Shown here: positions 17,349 to 26,440 of the stretch, piece after piece
Layout of the letters: each line of letters begins with the position of its first letter
Position numbering within the stretch: the stretch's first letter is position 1
Assembly (NCBI RefSeq): GCF_032302195.1
Contig: NZ_CP135275.1
Coordinates: 6,353,501 to 6,417,500, forward strand
Direction: 5' to 3'
DNA: 64,000 nt
Origin: Paenibacillus sp. MMS20-IR301
GTDB taxonomy: Bacteria; Bacillota; Bacilli; Paenibacillales; Paenibacillaceae
Made by a program: the position numbers and the translations under genes
The notes under the pieces: generated by a model
What the model was told of the DNA's origin: nothing
Databases searched by the model: none
Seen by the model: only the letters and a program-made list of their open reading frames with translations

Positions 17349-20081
17349 ATGAATGAAGTATTTACGGGAAACAACAGTGGTGAGCAGGTGAAGGGGAACA
17401 AGGGGCTTCCGGTTAAAAGATGGGTTGCTGCCTCACTCGCGGGTGTATTATGGATCATGCCGGTTATCGGTAACAGCGGGCCTTCCTTCTTCCATTTAGG
17501 ATCTGCACCAGTAGCACAGGCTGCAGCAGCCTCCTTCTCAGTATCCAAGCTGAGCGAAGAGGTTATTACTTCAGGCGCTATGATGATGAAATATAAAATT
17601 ACGACCGTACGTTCCGGCAAAAGTGTCACGGGCCTTGCTGACGTGATCCGTGTCGATCTGAATAATCCATATGTTTCTGTAGATGTAATGACCGGTAAGG
17701 GCGGTAATTTGACTACCCGGCAAAGCACAGGAGGAATGGCTGCTGAGACTGGAGCGGTAGCAGCGGTGAATGGAGACTACTTCAATACCGGCGGCGAAGG
17801 CTCGCCCATCGGTGGACAAGTATCTGGTGGCGTGGTAGTATCCACCCCTTCGCAGCTGGATGGAATGTATGCTTTTGCTGTGACCAAAGACCGTAAACCG
17901 ATAATTGATGAATACAGCTTCGAAGGCATGCTGACGGCGGAGGATGGCTCACAGTTCCCGTTATCAGGCATTAATAAGGGGGCCTACAACCCCGAAGGCG
18001 GTAGCTCCACTTACAGCCATTCAAATGCAGCCTACATCTATACAGACGCCTGGACGGCGCTGGAACGGCCTAAGAACAGCTCTACAACACCGACAGAGGT
18101 GCTGGTAGAGAATGATGTTGTTACCCAGATCTCTTTGGACGCTGCCCTGCCGGTTGCAGTACCGGAAGGGGCTTATATTCTGCGGACACACGGGCTTGCA
18201 GCCCAGTTTGTAAAAGCTCATCTGGCAGTTGGTCAAAAGCTGAGCAGCGCATACACCTTACGTTCTAAAACCACACAGCAGGAGCTTGATCCGTCCACGC
18301 TGCAAACCATGATCGGGGGACATACCATCCTGGTGAATAACGGCAAGGCTGCGGCCTTCTCCCGTTCCACAACGAGCATCGGCGGTTATCGTGCCCGTAC
18401 AGCTCTGGGTTATTCAGAAGACGGCCGGTATGTGTACGTGATTGCAGCAGAGAAGAACAACAATAGTGCCGGGCTGTCGCTGACAGAGCTGCAGTCATTC
18501 ATGACGAATATCGGGGTGTGGAAAGGGATTAATCTGGACGGAGGCGGCTCTACAACCATGGTAGACCGTCCGCTGGCAGAGACCTCGACTACACTGACCT
18601 TTAATACTGAGTATGGCACAGAGCAGCGCAGCATCGTAAACGGGCTTGGTGTGTACACCTCTGCTCCGCAAGGTGAAGTAAAGGGAATCAAGATCAGCGG
18701 CAATTCAGTACTTCTAATCGGGCAAAAGGCTTCGTATTCGCTGAAAGGCTATGATACTTACTATAATCCAATCGATGTGGCTGCCGGTAATCCGGCCTGG
18801 ACCTCCAGCAGCGCAAGTGTAACAGTGAATGCCGGGGAGGCAACAGCGGTCAAGGCCGGGACGGCCACACTGAAAGCGGCCAGCGGCTCAGCCAGTGCAG
18901 AGACTAAGGTAACTGTACTCGGCGGAGAGGATCTGGCAAGTCTGACAGTTGGCACAGCCACAGCACCGCTGCTTGCAGGAGCTTCAGTAGCTGTTCCTGT
19001 TACTGCAGTAGCAAAGAGCGGAGCGGCGATTACCGTTCCAGCCGCGTCGCTGAAATGGGAATTCATCGGCTTTAAAGGAGCTGTAGGTGACGGTAAGCTG
19101 ACGGTGGAATCGGTTGATCCGGGCGTAACTACCGGGTATGCAATTGCCCGCTATGACGGCTTCAGCACGGCAGTTGTGCTCTCGGCAGCCGTGGCGACGG
19201 CATGGGAGGATTTCGAGAATACCACTTATCCGTTTGATTTCACGACCAATGCAGCTGGAGTTACGGGGACTGCAGCGGTTGTTCCGGGCAGTGCGGAACG
19301 GGCCGGCTCGAAGGTATTGTCGCTAAGCTATGATATGACGGCGGGTACGGGTAAAATGTATGCTTACGCCCAGTTCAACGGAACTGCAGGCAAGAGCATT
19401 CCGGCCACGGCAACCTCTATGTCTGTAGATGTTATGGGTGATATGAGCTTAAACTGGCTGCGTGCCGAGGTAACGGATGCCGGCGGGGCAACAGCATATA
19501 TTGATCTGGCCAAGGTGATCGACTGGAACGGCTGGAAGAGCCTGAATATTGATCTGTCCGGCTCCGGGATTAAATTCCCAGCTTCCCTTAAGCGGCTGTA
19601 CGTGGTAAATGTAGAAGAAGGTCAGGATGAGCGGGCCAAAACAGGCACGGTAGCCTTTGATAACATCTCCTTCGTCATGCCTTCGCTGTCCAGTGAGGCC
19701 GGATTGCCAAAAGGAACAGCATCGATGAGCATTGGAGCTAAATCGATGACGGTTAACGGAACCAAGCAGGCGCTGGATGTAGCGCCAATCGTGAAGGACG
19801 GCAGCACCTATGTACCGATTAAATACGTGCTGGACGCTTTTGGCGGCAACGCAGTCTGGGATGGGAATACCAAGAAGATTATGGTGCTCCGCGGATCCAA
19901 AGCGCTGGATCTGACGGTAAACAAGAAGGAATTCCTGCTGAACGGGAAACGCCAGAGTGCTGAAGTAGCACCGTTAATTCTGAATGGCAGGACTTTAGTA
20001 CCGCTTAGACTCGTGACAGAACAGCTGGGACTCACCGTAAAATGGGAACAGAAAACGAAGACCGTAACTATCGAATCATGA
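17349..20081 (+). CDS. Secreted phosphodiester glycosidase-like protein (NAGPA domain) with C-terminal copper-amine-oxidase-N-like domain
   Basis: 910 aa. A signal segment near residues 24-60 (basic VKRW, hydrophobic core, AQAAAA) precedes a NAGPA-type domain at about 90-440. The region AAVNGDYFNTGG and the hallmark NLDGGGSTTMV support it. The domain removes phosphodiester-linked sugars in its eukaryotic relative and is found in bacterial envelope and exopolysaccharide proteins. A bacterial Ig-like region and a beta-sandwich segment follow. The last about 115 residues match the copper amine oxidase N-terminal-like domain, common in Paenibacillus surface proteins (repeated YVPIKYVLDAFGG / LVPLRLVTEQLG). 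ATG with GGGAGAG upstream. A role in wall polymer turnover is inferred from the location. Confidence 0.85.
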   Translation: MNEVFTGNNSGEQVKGNKGLPVKRWVAASLAGVLWIMPVIGNSGPSFFHLGSAPVAQAAAASFSVSKLSEEVITSGAMMMKYKITTVRSGKSVTGLADVIRVDLNNPYVSVDVMTGKGGNLTTRQSTGGMAAETGAVAAVNGDYFNTGGEGSPIGGQVSGGVVVSTPSQLDGMYAFAVTKDRKPIIDEYSFEGMLTAEDGSQFPLSGINKGAYNPEGGSSTYSHSNAAYIYTDAWTALERPKNSSTTPTEVLVENDVVTQISLDAALPVAVPEGAYILRTHGLAAQFVKAHLAVGQKLSSAYTLRSKTTQQELDPSTLQTMIGGHTILVNNGKAAAFSRSTTSIGGYRARTALGYSEDGRYVYVIAAEKNNNSAGLSLTELQSFMTNIGVWKGINLDGGGSTTMVDRPLAETSTTLTFNTEYGTEQRSIVNGLGVYTSAPQGEVKGIKISGNSVLLIGQKASYSLKGYDTYYNPIDVAAGNPAWTSSSASVTVNAGEATAVKAGTATLKAASGSASAETKVTVLGGEDLASLTVGTATAPLLAGASVAVPVTAVAKSGAAITVPAASLKWEFIGFKGAVGDGKLTVESVDPGVTTGYAIARYDGFSTAVVLSAAVATAWEDFENTTYPFDFTTNAAGVTGTAAVVPGSAERAGSKVLSLSYDMTAGTGKMYAYAQFNGTAGKSIPATATSMSVDVMGDMSLNWLRAEVTDAGGATAYIDLAKVIDWNGWKSLNIDLSGSGIKFPASLKRLYVVNVEEGQDERAKTGTVAFDNISFVMPSLSSEAGLPKGTASMSIGAKSMTVNGTKQALDVAPIVKDGSTYVPIKYVLDAFGGNAVWDGNTKKIMVLRGSKALDLTVNKKEFLLNGKRQSAEVAPLILNGRTLVPLRLVTEQLGLTVKWEQKTKTVTIES

Positions 20082-20123
20082 TATGTTAGTATAAAGGAAA
20101 GCCTTTAATACGATTCGATAGAA

Positions 20124-21296
20124 ATGGGGCAAGCATCCGTGGAATTTCAAACCGATGCGATAGATCGCGTCATTAAGAATACCATCGACGTGATGGAGAG
20201 CAGCAAGTATCAGATTTTTGAAATATTGCAGGTTGCACGGGATGAGCTTGCTGCACTCACCAAAGAACTGCAGCGGGTCATGGAAGAAACGGATGAAACA
20301 TTACAGAAGGTAGACAAGCTGGAGCTGCAGTACCACCGCTCCCGGATCCGGCTGACTGAGGTCAGCCGGGACTTTGTCCGCTACACCGAGAAGGACATCC
20401 GGGTGGCGTATGAGAAGGCGACAGAGCTGCAGCTTGAACTGATGATGACCAGGGAGCGGGAAGCTTATCTGCGGAGCAGACGGGATGAGCTGCAAATGCG
20501 GACCCGCAGTGTCGAGAATTCTGTAGAACGGGCGGAATCGATCGGTTCGCAAATGAGCGTGGTCCTGGAATACCTGTCCGGAGAACTAGGTCAGGTGACG
20601 AGAATTGTCGAATCTGCGAAGAACAGACAAATGATCGGACTCAAAATAATCCTGGCTCAGGAAGAGGAACGGAAGAGAATTGCCCGGGAAATTCATGATG
20701 GTCCTGCTCAAATGCTGGCGAATCTAGTCCTAAGGACGGAAATTGTAGAAAGAATGCTGGTAAAGCAGGAATTTGGCCTGGTGCAAGCCGAAGTAATAGA
20801 TTTAAAAGGGCAGGTTCGTTACAGCCTGGAAGAAATGCGTAAGGTTATTTTTAATCTGCGTCCGATGGCGCTTGATGATTTGGGGCTGATTCCGACCCTA
20901 CGGAAGTATGTGCATGACTATGAGGATAAGACGAAGATCCGCACCTCTTTTGAAACAAGGGGCAAGGAACACCGGCTGACTTCAGCGATGGAGGCGGCGG
21001 TCTACCGTCTGGTGCAGGAAGGGCTGTCCAATGCGGCCAAGCATGCCTATCCAAGCTATGTACTTGTGGAGATCACGTATCAGGCACAATTGATCAAGAT
21101 AGTCGTGAAGGATAACGGATTAGGCTTCAATGTGAAGAAAGTCAGCGAGCAAGGCAACCGCGAAAGCTTTGGACTGGTGGGCATGCGCGAACGTGTGGAG
21201 CTGCTGGAGGGAAGAATGGAAATACAATCAGCCGAGAATCAGGGCACAACGATTGTAATTCACATTCCGACAAATGTGGAAAAAGGAAAGGAGTAA
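20124..21296 (+). CDS. degS: DegS-type cytoplasmic sensor histidine kinase
   Basis: 390 aa. DegS phosphorylates DegU to control exoenzymes, motility and competence. Residues 1-165 form a long sensor coiled coil without membrane segments, as in DegS. The HisKA_3 box EEERKRIAREIHDGPAQ places the phospho-histidine at His191; the ATPase domain has the N box region GLSNAAKHA and the glycine-rich DNGLGFN. The start at ATG 20124 has no good ribosome site; a GTG at 20139 is an alternative. degU follows after 4 bases, and its ribosome site is inside the end of this gene, so the two are translationally linked. Confidence 0.93.
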   Translation: MGQASVEFQTDAIDRVIKNTIDVMESSKYQIFEILQVARDELAALTKELQRVMEETDETLQKVDKLELQYHRSRIRLTEVSRDFVRYTEKDIRVAYEKATELQLELMMTREREAYLRSRRDELQMRTRSVENSVERAESIGSQMSVVLEYLSGELGQVTRIVESAKNRQMIGLKIILAQEEERKRIAREIHDGPAQMLANLVLRTEIVERMLVKQEFGLVQAEVIDLKGQVRYSLEEMRKVIFNLRPMALDDLGLIPTLRKYVHDYEDKTKIRTSFETRGKEHRLTSAMEAAVYRLVQEGLSNAAKHAYPSYVLVEITYQAQLIKIVVKDNGLGFNVKKVSEQGNRESFGLVGMRERVELLEGRMEIQSAENQGTTIVIHIPTNVEKGKE

Positions 21297-21300
21297 TGTG

Positions 21301-22023
21301 ATGGAGAACCAAAACTCTGGCAAGTCGCCCATAAAAGTTCTTTTGGCCGATGATCATCAGTTGTTTCGTGAAGGGCTTAAACGCATTTTGAATATGGAGG
21401 ATGATATTGAGGTTATTGGCGAATGCGGGGACGGCATCCAGGTGCTTGAATTCTGCAACATCAATAAGCCGGATATCGTGCTGATGGACATCAATATGCC
21501 GATTGAGAATGGTGTAGAGGCTACGCAAAAGGTACGGGAAATGTTCCCGGATGTAAAAGTAATCATCCTCTCGATTCATGATGACGAAAGCTATGTATTT
21601 GAGACACTGCGCAAGGGTGCGAATGGTTATTTGCTGAAGGATATGGAGGCTGAGTCGCTGATTAATGCGATCCGTTCCGTATGTGAGGGCCATGCCTTTA
21701 TTCATCCGAAGGTGACCGGTAAGCTGATCAATCAGCTGCGGCGCATGACTTACCTGAATGAGACAGGTGCAATTGCCGAGACGGCCGTCAAGGAAGCTGG
21801 CGTCAAATTTGTGGCTGGTGACAACAATCCGCTGACCCGCCGTGAGGCAGAGGTACTGCGTCTGATGGCAGAAGGCAAGAGCAACAAGATGATTGGTGAA
21901 TATCTGTTCATCAGTGAAAAGACGGTCAAAAACCATGTGAGCAGCATACTGCAAAAGATGGAAGTGGATGACCGCACGCAGGCAGTAATCAATTCGATTA
22001 AATATGGCTGGGTAACTTTATAG
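21301..22023 (+). CDS. degU: DegU-type response regulator (NarL/LuxR family)
   Basis: 240 aa from ATG 21301, which stands 7 bases after the strong site AAAGGAAAGGAG; an upstream in-frame GTG at 21274 lies before this site. The receiver domain shows the acidic pair in [13 protein letters not shown], the phosphorylated Asp63 in LMDINMP and Lys113 in LLKD. The C-terminal LuxR helix-turn-helix starts [17 protein letters not shown] and contains [13 protein letters not shown]. As the partner of DegS it is expected to regulate secreted enzymes, competence and flagellar genes, several of which lie downstream here. Same order as in Bacillus subtilis. Confidence 0.95.
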   Translation: MENQNSGKSPIKVLLADDHQLFREGLKRILNMEDDIEVIGECGDGIQVLEFCNINKPDIVLMDINMPIENGVEATQKVREMFPDVKVIILSIHDDESYVFETLRKGANGYLLKDMEAESLINAIRSVCEGHAFIHPKVTGKLINQLRRMTYLNETGAIAETAVKEAGVKFVAGDNNPLTRREAEVLRLMAEGKSNKMIGEYLFISEKTVKNHVSSILQKMEVDDRTQAVINSIKYGWVTL

Positions 22024-22266
22024 CATCCCGCATAAACTTTTAATTGAGCGTTTTGGAGAATCCTAATGATCCTTATAAAACGGTACATAACTTGATTGCA
22101 CCCGTATGCTTAAGCGGCAGTCAAAGTATTGTTTCAGTCTGCATGATATTCGAATTTTGCAAAATGCTGATTTAAATATGTACCTGCCTGAACAATGGAA
22201 TTCTGGGCTGTCACCGTCCTTTTACCGCTGGCATATAGTGTCGGTATAAGAGGGAGGTGCAGCTCC

Positions 22267-22698
22267 ATGATAACCCAGTTAATCTGGATTATGTCCATTT
22301 ATGCAACCGCGGCAGCCCTTGTTCAACTCCTGCATCACCGGGGAAAGACCCGGGAGCATGTGCGGCCTGGAAAGCGGCTTCAATACATTCTGATTACCCG
22401 CAATCATGAAGCTGTTGTGGAGTGGTATATCCGCATTCTGGCTTTTCATGCTTCATGGGCGGGCAGTCCCCTGCAGGTCACTGTGGCAGACGATAGCTCC
22501 GCGGACGGGACACTGAATATTGCCTCACGGCTGGATGTTTGCAGTTCTCCGGTCCTGTCGCTGTACAGCGGCGGTAATGGGAATGAGCCGCCGGAGAGAA
22601 TGGTGGTCGATTTGCGGATGCAGGAGCCGCGTCTTCCGCTGCGGATGATGCGGCTGCCGGGAAGCGGGGGATACGGATCAAAGCATGGCGGAGCATAA
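22267..22698 (+). CDS. Membrane-anchored protein resembling the N-terminal part of a family 2 glycosyltransferase
   Basis: 143 aa from ATG 22267, with GGAGGTG 8 bases upstream (a longer in-frame reading begins at 22195 but has no such site). Residues 1-22 are one hydrophobic segment. About residues 36-85 resemble the first half of a GT2 fold: strand RLQYILITRN, helix, then strand LQVTVADDSSADGT with an Asp pair like the nucleotide-sugar site. The catalytic second half of the fold is missing, so activity is doubtful. It sits between degU and comFA, where Bacillus subtilis has the unrelated yviA. It might be a degraded transferase or a repurposed sensor-like fold; the function is unknown. Confidence 0.6.
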   Translation: MITQLIWIMSIYATAAALVQLLHHRGKTREHVRPGKRLQYILITRNHEAVVEWYIRILAFHASWAGSPLQVTVADDSSADGTLNIASRLDVCSSPVLSLYSGGNGNEPPERMVVDLRMQEPRLPLRMMRLPGSGGYGSKHGGA

Positions 22699-22720
22699 CT
22701 GAATATGTCGGCAACGGGTG

Positions 22721-22758
22721 AAGCACACTCTCCAGCAATGGGGGAGTGTGCTTTTTTT
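22721..22758 (+). terminator. Terminator before comFA
   Basis: A 12-bp stem AGCACACTCTCC/GGGGAGTGTGCT with one G-T pair and a T7 run. Confidence 0.9.
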
Positions 22759-22876
22759 GTTGTGGTTTAAGCGGTAACCCGTCTAATACTGGATGAGTTG
22801 CAAATCGCGCTGTAAGAGGGGAATAGTCTGGGTTGTTGTTATATAGCCGGCAATTTTAAGTTTAGGAGGCGGGATT

Positions 22877-24991
22877 GTGAAGGCGGCAGTCTATGCGGTC
22901 AAGTATGAAGGGAACTGGGAAGCAAGAGTTTCACTGGATCTGGCTGTGGATCAATGGTGGTGGCAGGGGGCGCGGGCTGACTGGGAAGGTCGCTACAGGG
23001 GCGGTAGTCAAAGCAGGAGCAGCCAGAAGAGTCCGGGCAACAGGATTGGTAAGGATAGCAGCGATATCAGGGACAGGCAATCCGGCCGGGCGGCGGGCAA
23101 GCTGGTGCTGCTCGCCCGATCCTTGCCGCTGGGCTGGGCGGTAAAGCTTGCGGCTGCCTGCGAGTTTGGAGATGTGATGACAGCGTGGAAGGAAGAGAAG
23201 TGGAGAACTTATGCTGCGGATCTATTAAAGGCTGAGATTAAGTCGGAACAAGCAGTGGGAGGGATGCGAGGGGAAGATTGGCCCTTTGAGGTGATTGAGA
23301 TTATTGAGCTTTCAGAAGTGCAGGCGGTTAAGGGCGCTAGCGGGCCGGAATCAGCCGGGATGAGCAGAATTTCGCCTTCGGTATTTGCTGGCTGGGGTGT
23401 GAAGGGACAGAAAGATCGTTATGAGCTGCTGCTGTCTGCAGCAGAGCGGCTGGGGGAGGCACTGGAGGGGCGTTCTTTACTGCAGAATGAAGTGGAAGCA
23501 CTGGTGGCAGAGCAGCTACCCGAGCTGGCAGAGATATGGCCTGCTGCAGCGCAGCTGGCGTATTTGCAGGAGCGACTGCAGATTGAGGCGGGTGTTGGTG
23601 CTCCGGGGGCGGTGCAGCGTCACAGGATAGACGCTGTACGTTTCTTGCCCGCAGCGGCGCTCCGCCTGCCGCTGCGCCTGTCCCGGCGCGGCGCTGCCGC
23701 CCGCCGCGCCGGGGCGGTACGCTGCCTGCGCTGCGGCAGCGTACCCACGGGCCGCACGGCCTGCGCCGCGTGCGGCCTCTCCGGCTGCGCCTATTGCGAG
23801 GCCTGCCTCGCACTCGGGCGCAGCCGGGCTTGCGCGCTGCTGCTGCGCAGCGCACCGCTCCCTGCCGTGCGCTGCACGGCAGGGGTGTCCCCCACCGTAA
23901 CGGCACGCCGGTGGGGGCTGAGCGCAGCGCAGGCGGCTGCGGCCGCCGCTGCGCTGGGGTTCCTGGCGGAGCGGACGGGAAGCTCCGCCGCCGCAACAGG
24001 ACCAGAGCGGTTCCTGCTCTGGGCGGTGACGGGAGCGGGAAAGACGGAGATTACGTTCCCGCTCCTTGAGGCAGCGCTGCGCGCCGGAGGCCGGGCGCTG
24101 ATTGCGACGCCGCGGCGCGACGTCGTGCTGGAGCTTGCGCCCCGGCTGGCCCGGGCCTTCCCGGGCGGCGGGCCAGCTGTGCTGTACGGCGGCAGCGAAG
24201 ACCGCTGGAGCAGGGGCAGCCTGACGCTGGCGACGACGCATCAGCTGCTGCGGTTTCATGGAGCTTTTGATCTGGTCATTATTGATGAGCTGGATGCTTT
24301 TCCATATCATAATGATCCTATGCTGGCTTACGCTGCTGAGCAGGTGTGCAAGCCTGCCGGTGCATTCATTTATCTCTCGGCTACGCCCCCGGTCGAGCTG
24401 CAGCGTCAAGCGGATGCCGGGAAACTTCCGCATGCCCGGGTTCCCGTCCGCTTCCACGGCTATCCCTTGCCGGTTCCCCGGCATTTGCATATGCCACCCT
24501 TACGCCGTTGCCTGAAGCAGGGGCGGCTTCCCAGGGGTCTGTTGCAGGCCCTGCAGAGATCATTTGACCGGAAGGCACAGATTTTTCTGTTTGTCGCGCG
24601 GATTGCCCTGATTGAAGACCTGCTGAAGCTGCTCCGGAGAATCTATCCGGGGATTGCTATTGAGGGCACCTCATCCAAAGATCCTTCGAGAGCAGAGAAA
24701 GTGCTGAAATTCCGCAACTGCTCAATCTCCCTGCTGGTGACGACAACCATTCTGGAACGGGGAGTAACGGTTCCGCGCAGTGATGTGTTCATACTCGATG
24801 CGGGCAGCGAGCTGTTCGATGAAGCTGCGCTGGTCCAGATGGCCGGCCGGGCCGGGCGCTCCAAAGATGATCCTGCCGGCTTCGTCTACTTTGCTTCCCC
24901 GGAGTGGACCCGCGCGCAGCGCAGGGCAATTGCCCAAATCCGGAGCATGAACAGGCTGGCACGCAAACAGGGATATTTGCGGGGCCGGTAA
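22877..24991 (+). CDS. comFA: ComFA-type DNA uptake helicase
   Basis: 704 aa, GTG start, TAGGAGGCGGG 5 bases upstream. ComFA is an ATP-driven helicase-like motor of natural transformation that helps bring single-stranded DNA through the ComEC channel. A cysteine zinc-binding segment (CLRCG, CAACG, CAYCEAC) lies at about 277-310. Walker A GAGKT is near residue 388, the DEAD-type box DELD near 470, the SATPP motif III near 500, and the helicase C-terminal motif VQMAGRAGR near 655. About 200 extra residues at the N terminus make it longer than the roughly 460-aa Bacillus protein. The middle (about 23640-24240) is extraordinarily GC-rich; bases 23701-23760 count 83 percent G+C. Confidence 0.9.
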   Translation: MKAAVYAVKYEGNWEARVSLDLAVDQWWWQGARADWEGRYRGGSQSRSSQKSPGNRIGKDSSDIRDRQSGRAAGKLVLLARSLPLGWAVKLAAACEFGDVMTAWKEEKWRTYAADLLKAEIKSEQAVGGMRGEDWPFEVIEIIELSEVQAVKGASGPESAGMSRISPSVFAGWGVKGQKDRYELLLSAAERLGEALEGRSLLQNEVEALVAEQLPELAEIWPAAAQLAYLQERLQIEAGVGAPGAVQRHRIDAVRFLPAAALRLPLRLSRRGAAARRAGAVRCLRCGSVPTGRTACAACGLSGCAYCEACLALGRSRACALLLRSAPLPAVRCTAGVSPTVTARRWGLSAAQAAAAAAALGFLAERTGSSAAATGPERFLLWAVTGAGKTEITFPLLEAALRAGGRALIATPRRDVVLELAPRLARAFPGGGPAVLYGGSEDRWSRGSLTLATTHQLLRFHGAFDLVIIDELDAFPYHNDPMLAYAAEQVCKPAGAFIYLSATPPVELQRQADAGKLPHARVPVRFHGYPLPVPRHLHMPPLRRCLKQGRLPRGLLQALQRSFDRKAQIFLFVARIALIEDLLKLLRRIYPGIAIEGTSSKDPSRAEKVLKFRNCSISLLVTTTILERGVTVPRSDVFILDAGSELFDEAALVQMAGRAGRSKDDPAGFVYFASPEWTRAQRRAIAQIRSMNRLARKQGYLRGR

Positions 24992-25027
24992 GCTTTTCTA
25001 CATAAACCCTATAAGTAGCATTAAGGA

Positions 25028-25345
25028 CTAGTACAGCATTGAAAGTAGCTGATTGTATTTCCTGCAATAGAATGCCCATATTAGGCCGTGAATTGAGATT
25101 CTATTGTATTTCGTACAGTGGAATTTAGCATTTGGGGCGAAAAATGGCCTTTGCTCAATATTCAAATGTACCGAGTACAATAGATTCTAGTTTTAAGGCG
25201 TTTTCACAGCATTCTATTGTAAAAAATACAGTTGTTGTCATTCAAGCGCTTACGACATCACATTTGCAACTGCGGAAATGAGGCGCTGGCGCGTTAAGGT
25301 CCGATCATGGTCATAGTCACATGATTAGTTCTGATGCTGTACTAG
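25028..25345. repeat. Inverted-repeat-bounded region with four palindromic units (comFB position)
   Basis: The 400 bases between comFA and comFC hold no gene. CTAGTACAGCAT at 25028-25039 recurs exactly inverted at 25334-25345. Between them are four copies of an imperfect palindrome with arms ATTCTATTGTA and TACAATAGAAT around about five bases: 25052-25073, 25098-25124, 25166-25188 (opposite orientation) and 25211-25234, centred 49 to 62 bases apart. It could be a small non-autonomous element, a cluster of regulator sites, or RNA structure. No direct repeats that would prove insertion were found. Confidence 0.55.
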
Positions 25346-25391
25346 CTATAAAGAAATCCTGCACATAACTAAAGGAGGCATACCTGTATAA

Positions 25392-26264
25392 ATGAAATCC
25401 TTACAATCTTGGATAGAGCATATCCGCCGGTTAATCGCCCCGTCTCTGCATGAGTGTTTATTCTGCGGACATAGAGCCCCGCCCTCTTCTGGACTGCCCG
25501 GCATATGCCAGAGCTGCCAGAAGGCAGTTCCTTGGATTCGCAGCCCCCGGTGCCTGGTTTGCGGACGCCATGTCGGTTGTCCCGACTGCAGCCGCAGCTG
25601 TGATCCATTACCCATCGTCTGTAACCGCAGTGCGGTAGCTTACACAAGTGAAATGCGTGAACTGCTGGGCCAGTATAAATACCGGGGAAACGAGAGCATG
25701 GGGCCTGTGTTCGGTCTGATGCTGGACCAGGCATATTCTATGTTGCAACAAGAGCAGAGGGAATCCGAGAGCAGGAGCATTGTGCAGAGGCCTGCCAGTA
25801 GGCGGTTTTTATCAGCAGCCAGGCGGTTTAGCCAGCCCGTTCTCTGGCATGCAGATCTGCTTGTACCTGTGCCAGTGAGCGCAGCACGGTTGTCTGAACG
25901 GGGATTCAATCAGGCGGAGCAAATGGCCCGGGTATTATCACAGTGCAGGAAGGTGCCGCAGCTTCCGCTGCTTGTGCGTACCCACCACACCGGCAAGCAG
26001 AGCTTCAAGAGCAGAAGAGAGCGGCTGGCGGATATGCAGCATGCTTTTACTGGTAATACGGACCCGGAAGTGCTGGAGAGTTTGAGGAACCAGTTGAATT
26101 CAAGACCGATCCAATTTCTGGGCCGGCCGCTGCAGATTATTATAGTTGATGACATTTATACCACAGGAAGCACGATCCGGGCCTGTGCCACTGCACTGCA
26201 TCAGCTCTGCGGGAGTCTAGGGCAATCTGCCGAGATTTATAGCCTGACGTGGGCAAGATCTTAG
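25392..26264 (+). CDS. comFC: ComFC-type phosphoribosyltransferase-domain competence protein
   Basis: 290 aa. ComFC works with ComFA in DNA uptake; the exact reaction is unsettled. The N terminus has an eight-cysteine zinc-binding segment (CLFCG, CQSC, CLVCG, CPDC at about 22-68). The conserved middle YKYRGN and the type I phosphoribosyltransferase loop IIIVDDIYTTGST near residue 252 follow. ATG 25392 is the first possible start since an in-frame stop precedes it; the AAAGGAGG site is 14 bases away, which is rather long. In Bacillus subtilis comFB lies between comFA and comFC; it is missing here. Confidence 0.92.
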   Translation: MKSLQSWIEHIRRLIAPSLHECLFCGHRAPPSSGLPGICQSCQKAVPWIRSPRCLVCGRHVGCPDCSRSCDPLPIVCNRSAVAYTSEMRELLGQYKYRGNESMGPVFGLMLDQAYSMLQQEQRESESRSIVQRPASRRFLSAARRFSQPVLWHADLLVPVPVSAARLSERGFNQAEQMARVLSQCRKVPQLPLLVRTHHTGKQSFKSRRERLADMQHAFTGNTDPEVLESLRNQLNSRPIQFLGRPLQIIIVDDIYTTGSTIRACATALHQLCGSLGQSAEIYSLTWARS

Positions 26265-26440
26265 CATGAGCCACCAAACCATCCTATAGTAACTGCAAAT
26301 CATCATTTAACGCTGAAAATATACGAAACCCGCTCACCACCTGCTACAGCTTATAGACGAAAGCCCGGCGATCATGTAATCTTATTAGAATAAGATACGT
26401 TTATGCTGTACAGAATGTAAGGAAGGGAGCCGCGGTAAAC

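Noticed and set aside
23337..24490. Long minus-strand reading frames over comFA
   Set aside because: High G+C removes stop codons from all frames; the sequences are Arg/Pro/Ala-rich without motifs.
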